A stretch of DNA of 38,748 nucleotides, from the NCBI GenBank assembly GCA_036897625.1, contig JAYMTA010000129.1, forward strand, positions 1-38,748. The letters are read 5' to 3'. The notes under the pieces were generated by a model. That model searched no databases and was not told the origin of the DNA. It saw only the letters and a list, made by a program, of their open reading frames with translations. Each line of letters opens with the position of its first letter. The stretch's first letter is position 1. The translations under genes were made by a program, and so were the position numbers. Of this stretch, positions 32,803 to 38,748 are shown piece by piece. The stretch comes from Pelargonium cotyledonis. Taxonomy: Eukaryota; Streptophyta; Magnoliopsida; Geraniales; Geraniaceae.

Positions 32803-35800
32803 TTACAGATTAACACAAGATAAAGGTGATAATTTCCAATCATCTGTGTTTGGGCTGAAGCCTCCTAATTGGGTTGTGGAGAAGATGGCTAAAGCATTGG
32901 ACTGGATTTTGCGGATCGTGGTCTGAGGGTCTTCAAGAGCGAAGTCAAAAACAGCTCTATTCCTAGAGAGCCAAATGTGCCACGCAGTCAAGAGGCTGAG
33001 GGTGGACCAGAGTTTGGCCGCCGATCGCACTGGTAGAAGAGAAGGCCATTGAAGTAAAAGGGCCCGCGCAGAGGCATGCAAAACTGCATGTATGCCCCAC
33101 CAGGACAGGATGAGGGACCAAACCCGGGAGCTCCAAGAGCAGGTAACAAGTAGGTGGTTGGTGGTTTCGAATGCGTCAAGACACATCGAGCATACACAAT
33201 CTGAAATGGAGATGCAAAAGCCTTTGTCTTCAAGGAAACATTTTGATGGTACACTGTTATGCACAGCAAGCCAAGCAAAAGCTTGAACTTTAGGAAGAGC
33301 TGCTGTTTTCTATATTGAAGAGATCCAAGGGAAGTCCGCTGTCGATGGGGTGGGTTGCGATTTCCCAGCCACTGTTTTGACTGAAAAAATCCTTTTGGGA
33401 GAGTGTTTCCATACTATGCAGTCGTCCTGGTGAGGATTGAGTCGGATGGTGGCCAGGGATATGAGTAGTTGATGTAGACATTCCCGTTCCCATTGAAGCA
33501 AAGGGCGACGAAAAGTGAGAGTCCAATGGGGAAGGGAGTTTGAGTTGAAAAGGTCACAAACCTTTGCCAATTGATTGAAGGCAATAGAGAACAGCCGAGG
33601 ATATCTACTTGCTAATGTGGAGTTGCCCAACCAGATGTCTGTCCAGAAGAATATGTCTTTCCCGTTCCCGAGTTTCTAGAAGATGCCAGCTACGCCGAAA
33701 ATCTGATCAAAGTGAGGGACTCCTTTTAGCTCTATAATGTTGCGCATAATGGGGGATAATTTGCGGGGTGACAAGCAGCTAAGGTCTCGTTCAGCTGGAT
33801 TCCAATTATAACGCAAACAAATAACATGTTTCCAAAGCAAATTCGTTTCTTTGGCAAATTTCCACCATCATTTGCTTAATAAACTATAGTTCATGTAGGA
33901 GAGACGATGAATACCGAGACCACCCCACGATTTCTTTAAGCATACTACCGACCACTTTACTTTGCACATGGATCTGCTAGACAATGACCCGCCCCAAAGA
34001 AACTGCTGCTCCAGCGCTTCAAGCTTCAAAATTACAGCAGTTGGGGCCTTGAAAAAAGATATGTAGAAAAGAGGAAGGCTTGATAAGGCTGCCTTGATTA
34101 GAACAATACGACCTCCAAAAGAAACGTGTCTTCCACCCCATTTATTTAGCTTCTTCTTGAATTTCTCAATGATCGGATTCCAGGTATTGATCTGATTGGG
34201 GTTGGCACCAACAAGTATACCAAGGTAGCGTGTAGAAAAGACTCCCAATTGATAACCCAAGTCAGAGGCAGCGGTGGTGGCTACATCTTGGTGAGATCCG
34301 GTGTAGAAGAGGAGGGATTTGTTGAAATTGATCCTTAGTCCCGAAATTGCTTCAAAGCATTGAAGGCAATATACTATATTGGGGATGTCACTGCTGATGG
34401 CTTCAAAGAAGAGAATCGCATCATCTGCGAATTGGAGATGGGAGAGGGTACATGCCGACCCGAGATGAATTACATTAAAGAGCCCAATTGACACCGCACG
34501 ATCCAGAATATAGTGCAAAGCTTCCTCGGCTAAAATAAAGAGTAGTGGAGATAGGGAGCAACCTTGTTTAACTCCGCGGCTTATGGCAAACACTTGCGTG
34601 GATGAGCCATTAATAAGGACTGATGCTGAATTTTGCAGGCAACCATTGATCCATCTTTGCCAGCGAGATCCAAAGCCAAAACCCTCCAAACAGAGATTTA
34701 GAAAATGCCAGTCCAGTGAGTCAAATGCCTTCTCGAAGTTGAGCTTAAGCACAAAGGCTTCTTTCTTTGACTTGCACAGGAAATCGATCAGTTCATTGGC
34801 TATAAAGACTCCATCCAGCATATTCATTCCCTTTATAAAGGCTGATTATGTTTCACTTACCAGGTTTCCGATCACGGCTTTAAGCTGGGTGGCTAGGGTT
34901 TTAGAGAGAATTTTGTATGGGGAGGTGACCAAGGAAATGGGCCTATAATCATTGAGGGTTTGTGTGCTTTGGGTTTTTAGGATAAGAGCAATGAAAGTAG
35001 CTTGAAGGCCTTTGCCAGTGAATCCATCTGCATGAAACTCATTCATAAAGTTCTGAACATCAGCTTTGACCACTTCCTTGCAGGTTTGATAAAATTTCAT
35101 AGTAAATCCATATGGTCCAGGGGACTTAGACCCATCACATGAGTTGATTATTACTCGGATTTCTTCCTCCAAAAAAGGTGATTTAAGGGCATTTGCAGCG
35201 TTGCCCGAGAGCTTATGAAAGGGGAGGTTTGGGATAGCAAGTCTGCTAAAGAAGGATGCAGAGAATCTGTCTTTGAAGTGGCCTATTGCAAGAGCTTTGA
35301 CTGTAGACGGATTTGAGATCCAAACATCGTTGGATATGAAGCATTCAATGTGATTAGTTGCCCCTCTTAAACACGAAACCCTATGAAAGAAAGATGTATT
35401 GCGGTCACCTTCGAAAAGCCATTTAAATCTGGATTTTGGTTTCCAAAGAGAGGCTAAGCTAGCTGATTTGATGAAGAGATTGATGCGGGTATGATCTCTA
35501 AGCTGCGATTCTTGGGTGGAAAGGGGGCGCTCCTCCATGAGAAGGTCAAGCCTATTGACTTCTGCAGCTAAGTTTTTCACTTGCTGCTCTAAATTTCTGA
35601 AAACTTCCATATTCCATCTTTTTAGGTCAGCCCTGAGAAGCTTGAGTTTCTGCCAAAGGACAAAAGTCGCACAACCTCTGATCTTATAAGATCCCCATTT
35701 AGCTTTAACAATGTCAAGGAAATCTGTGCGCTCGGTCCAACAATTGAGGAACTTGAAGGGTTTGGGGCCCAATCGACTTCCAACGGAGCTAGGGAGATTG

Positions 35801-36459
35801 GACAATGATCCGAGAGGTGACGGGGGAGGCCTAGTTGCCACAATGAATTAAGAGATTACTAGAGATTGGGAATCTGTCAAGTCGACTTGCTAAGGTGCCT
35901 GGACCATACTAGGTGTATTTCCTGCCACACAATGGTAAGCCAGTTAGAGAAAAGTTAGAGATGAATTGGTTGAAGGCTTTATCCGAGGAAGGATAGGAAG
36001 GAGCCCCAGATTTTTCAGAGGCTGTTGTTACCGCATTGAAGTCTCCACCAATAAAATCCACTCCATCAAAATCACCTACAAGGGTTTCAATCACTTCCCA
36101 GACCGCTGGGCGATCAGTAGCAATGGTGGGGGCATAGACATTGACCAGAAGGCATGGAAGAGCTGAGGATGACCATGAGCTAGTGAGGGCAATGAAGTTC
36201 CTATTTGTTATCTCATTTGTGCCCGGGAGGATAGAAGGGTCCCATAAAGAGATTATGCCCCCCTGCCAATGGCCGGTGCAAAACAAAATCGAAGCGTACT
36301 TGATCCGCAAATGCTGGCTATGAATGTTTGAGAGACCGAGTCCATCTTTGACTCTTGGAGGAAGCATATATCTGGCTTGATAGTGGAGATGAGACTGCGT
36401 ATGTGATTTTTCTTAGCATGGGCATGACAACCCCGGGCATTCCAGGAAAGAGCTTTCAT
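32803..36459 (-). pseudogene. LINE ORF2: endonuclease, reverse transcriptase and zinc-binding domain, decayed
   Basis: The frame begins MKALSWNARG, the start of an exonuclease-endonuclease-phosphatase type nuclease (with FIGGDFNAV at about 36060). A reverse transcriptase follows, with NDYRPISLV, LKLNFEKAFDSLDW, GVKQGCSLSPLLF and the catalytic FADD at 34420-34431. Last comes a zf-RVT-type zinc-binding region (PKVQAFAWLA, CSMCLDAFETTNHLLVTC, TAWHIWLSRN). Family members cut target DNA and copy their RNA at the nick. Breaks seen: a frameshift at about 36255-36300; a TAG in the RKYT segment near 35910; two frame changes between about 35900 and 35760; a TAA at the start of the SAFIKG motif near 34840; and further breaks between 33868 and 33630. 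It cannot encode a working protein. Confidence 0.88.
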
Positions 36460-36529
36460 GATATGTGAGAGGATGGAGGGTGAGGAGTGAAGAGATAGGG
36501 AGGGGGGAGGCTCTAACGGGCTTCAGTGT

Positions 36530-36890
36530 TTAGTGATTTTGGATGAGTTGCAACTGCTCCAGAAGGCTGGCCTCATCCTCCTATGCCACTTCTCCTAGGC
36601 GTTTGCAGACTGCCAAGAGATCAATGTGGTTGAGCTTTTTGCTTTTGGGGGAGGAGAGTGTTAGGGCTGGTTTAGGTTTTGGAGATAGAGGGGACGAAGA
36701 GGTGCATGGGGGTGTGGATGGGGCCAAGTTGCGTGTTTTTCTCTTTTTTGTCAAGGCAATAAATTTTTTTGAATATGGAATGGGGAATGGGGTTTGTTTC
36801 TGCATGGATGGGACGTGAAGAGGTGCAGTGAGAAGTGGGGTGGTTGTGGTGGCTTCATAATGGGGAGAGATGGCCACTTTTTGGGGGCCC
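36530..36890 (-). pseudogene. C-terminal part of ORF1 of the minus-strand LINE
   Basis: A proline/serine/lysine-rich stretch ends KKLNHIDLLAVCKRLGEVA, then an in-frame TAG at 36581-36583, then EDEASLLEQLQLIQNH and a TAA at 36530-36532. The clean continuation of the frame suggests the TAG is a later nonsense change and the TAA is the original end, 71 bases before the ORF2 start. The RNA-binding core of this ORF1 is not in the window. The right boundary is uncertain. Confidence 0.5.
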
Positions 36891-38703
36891 ATGGAGGGGG
36901 TTGTGGGGAGCGCAGTGGTGATACCAATGGAAACGCAGAATACAGAGGATGGTCATGGCGGAAATATGGAGAAGGAGACAGCTAAGGGTGTGGGACAAGG
37001 TTTGGAGGATAATATAGTAAAGCAACCCCCGGTGGTTACTGATAACTTACCCCATATATCCTTCAAAGATAAGCTGCTTATGCATGAACGCAAGAGGGAG
37101 GCCGATCGTAAGCAGTATAAGGAGAGGTTTCCAGAGGAGGACTCGGTCATCCACTACATCAATGAGGAAGGCTGCCCTTTAGTTCGTGTGCGGAACAGAC
37201 GTGTGGAGCGGCTAGGCTTCCAATGGAAGGATTGCATTGTGATCAAACTTATTGGTTGCACCCTGGGGTAGAGAATGATGATGGAGAGAATCACTAAGCT
37301 ATGGAAGCCACATAGGGAGTTTGATTTGATCCCGTTGATCAACGGATACTATGTGGTTCGTTTTTACCAATTTCAGGATTATAAGTTCGTCATGGAAGAG
37401 GGACCCTGGATGGTTAGGCTGTGGACACCGGAGTTTCGGGCAGATACGGATACTATTTTGCGTACCTTGGTCTGGGTGCGTTTCCCCAACCTTCCTTTGC
37501 ATTTTTTTGATGAGGATGTGTTGATGGAGGTTGCTAAGTCAATAGGGAAACCCATTAAGGTGGATATGTGTACAAAGACGGTGAGTAGAGGACTTTTTGC
37601 TCGGGTATGTGTTGAAGTTGATTTGAGCAAGCCTCTTATCCCGTGTCTATGTTGGATTGGCCACTATCAGCAAGTGGCTTATGAGGGTCTTCAAATGATC
37701 TGTTTCAGGTGTGGTCGTGCGGGTCATATGGATGCCTCATGTGGGTTTGCGGTTCCGAGAGAGGGGGTAGATGGTGTGCATGAGCATGCGGGTCCTGCTC
37801 CAGTAACTGTTTCTCCGAGGGCCAATTATCCAATGGCCCAGCAAGGTGGGATGGAGGTTTCTTTGGGTCAGGAGAACTTGGCTTTGATGCCAGCTAGTTT
37901 AGCGCATGTGGTTAGCAAGGATATTTTTGGGTCTGTCCAGGGGAAGAAGACGGAGTATGAGTGTGGATGGTGGTTCTACTGAGGGCGCTAACCGTAGGCA
38001 ACCCCACAACAGAAGCCGAGCAGGTGGGAGAACTGAGACCACGAGGGGTATGGGGTCTCATTTCAATGTGTTAGCATCAGTGAGTAATGAAAACATGGAG
38101 GAATGAGATGTTGTGACTCCTGTGCATGAGGAGCAAGAAGGTGGTGTAGTGCCAATGCTGGTGGATATCAATCTTGGAGCTGGTTAGAAGATTGGTGGTG
38201 GGCCAGTTGGGCCTCAGAATTCTACTCAAGAGACTGGGCCCGTTTCTATGAAGAGAAGGGGATCAAGTAAAAGTGTTGGGCCATCTCAAGCCCAACGTGG
38301 GTCAAAGAAAGGAAGTGTTGATACGGTGTCGCATAAGCCAAATGAGGTTGCTTCTTCTTCTCAAAACTCATGTGCGCCCTTGGATAGTCAGAATGATAGG
38401 GGAAGGGCTCTAGGGTCCCAACGGGGAGGATTTGGGGGCAGAGTTGGAGCGCGAGGTGCTGGGCAAGGTATTCGCGGGGGTGGTCGGGGTGTGATGCAGA
38501 ACCCGGCTCCCATTCCCAGTAAACTGGTCATCCCTGATTTGAACATGGATATCATCTCTGCAGCAGTGAGGGCTGGTGAAAAGGCGCTTGATCCCAGGCT
38601 CAGAGATGCGGTGGGGTTAGGAGTGGCTGAGAACGTTCAAACCAGGACGGAGCAGAAGGATGCTCGGACCTCCACCTCTAATTCTGGTAAGTCTCAATGT
38701 TAG
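36870..38703 (+). pseudogene. LINE ORF1: DUF4283 domain with CCHC zinc knuckle, decayed
   Basis: Encodes the nucleic-acid-binding chaperone of plant LINEs. The DUF4283 domain runs from about FQWKDCIVIKLIGCTLG to the WVRFPNLPLHFFDEDVL and GRPIKVD-like region (about 37220-37640). It is followed by the zinc knuckle CFRCGRAGHMDASC (37700-37741) and a long glycine/serine-rich tail that resumes at about 38248 and ends NSGKSQC. Breaks: an in-frame TAG at 37269-37271 inside DUF4283; a frame change at about 37950-37980; and stops at 38104-38106 and 38188-38190. The true start could be the ATG at 36870 or one slightly downstream near 36928. The domain match is clear; the coding potential is lost. Confidence 0.85.
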
Positions 38704-38748
38704 TTTTGTTCTGGAATTGTAGGGGTATTGGTAGAAGAGTTAAAGCCA
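38697..38748 (+). CDS. Start of LINE ORF2 (endonuclease), cut by the window end
   Basis: The frame MLVLFWNCRGIGRRVKA opens with the FWNCRG motif that begins the nuclease domain of plant LINE ORF2 proteins. Its ATG (38697-38699) lies just before the ORF1 stop TAG (38701-38703) in another frame, so the two ORFs overlap by a few bases. This suggests coupled reinitiation of translation. Whether the rest is intact cannot be judged. Confidence 0.7.
   Translation, partial: MLVLFWNCRGIGRRVKA

Larger units (their letters stand above)
32707..36890 (-). mobile_element. L1-type LINE, minus strand, ORF1 truncated in view
   Basis: Reading leftwards: the end of ORF1 (stop TAA at 36530-36532), ORF2 (start 36459, stop 32803-32805), a short 3' UTR with an AATAAA-like signal near 32740, and a ten-base A tail at 32707-32716. 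The right boundary is approximate, where the head-to-head plus-strand LINE begins. No target duplication is visible in the window, which is expected if the 5' end lies beyond the second LINE. Confidence 0.85.
36870..38748 (+). mobile_element. Second L1-type LINE, plus strand, running off the window
   Basis: ORF1 (DUF4283 plus zinc knuckle) is followed by the first codons of ORF2 at the window edge. Its 5' end is placed only approximately because no boundary motif is visible. It faces away from the minus-strand LINE, giving a head-to-head pair. Its ORF1 differs clearly from the visible ORF1 tail of the other LINE, so they are different subfamilies. Confidence 0.8.

Noticed and set aside
1..38748. 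A novel multi-gene system linking the ATX-like, TPD1-like and PP2C genes
   Set aside because: The genes are on different strands, separated by transposon-filled spacers, and belong to unrelated well-known families. Plant nuclear genes are not expected to form operons, and nothing here suggests a cluster.

Overview
This window is nuclear DNA from a flowering plant, most likely a eudicot. The evidence is multi-exon genes with short exons and AT-rich GT-AG introns, plant-specific protein families (an ATX1/ATX2-type trithorax methyltransferase, a TPD1-like secreted protein, a clade-E-like PP2C phosphatase), and typical plant transposons (L1-type LINEs with a DUF4283 ORF1, a tRNA-derived SINE, hAT-like and long-TIR foldback elements). 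I cannot name the species.

Layout. (1) 1-11983, + strand: nearly all of an ATX1/ATX2-like H3K4 methyltransferase gene. Twenty-four coding exons could be placed, giving 1027 residues in one continuous frame. The true start codon lies upstream of the window. Two introns have been enlarged by inserted repeats. (2) 11984-18760: intergenic and repeat-rich. It holds a degenerate organelle-type tRNA-His(GUG) copy, an 814-bp hAT-like element with a flanking direct repeat nested in a long inverted-repeat element, and a possible copia-type LTR/primer-site remnant. (3) 18760-22520: a low-coding region with a frameshifted relic resembling the N-terminus of MS5/SDI1-like TPR proteins, a MITE, a small set of well-formed exons of unknown identity (about 20812-21452), and an intact-looking SINE with a perfect 15-bp target duplication. 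(4) 23557-24201, - strand: a two-exon TPD1-like secreted cysteine-rich protein gene. (5) 24617-25935: nested foldback/MITE elements. (6) 26634-29187, - strand: a complete five-exon PP2C phosphatase of 412 residues with an N-myristoylation signal. (7) 29188-31500: its upstream region, including a dense cluster of W-box-like motifs. (8) 31519-32706: a long-TIR element carrying a GC-rich internal segment, its right terminus cut by the poly(A) end of a LINE. (9) 32707-38748: two LINEs head to head. The minus-strand one has a decayed ORF2, and the plus-strand one has a decayed ORF1 followed by the first codons of ORF2 at the window edge.

The three confident genes (ATX-like, TPD1-like, PP2C) are independent transcription units. 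Nothing suggests they work together as a pathway. I found no evidence of a novel multi-gene system. The interesting signals are the transposon nesting history, a GC-AG intron, a GA/CT microsatellite sitting on a splice donor, two alternative PP2C starts that decide myristoylation, and a W-box-like cluster. All family calls rest on motif recognition and remembered family architecture; no database search was run.
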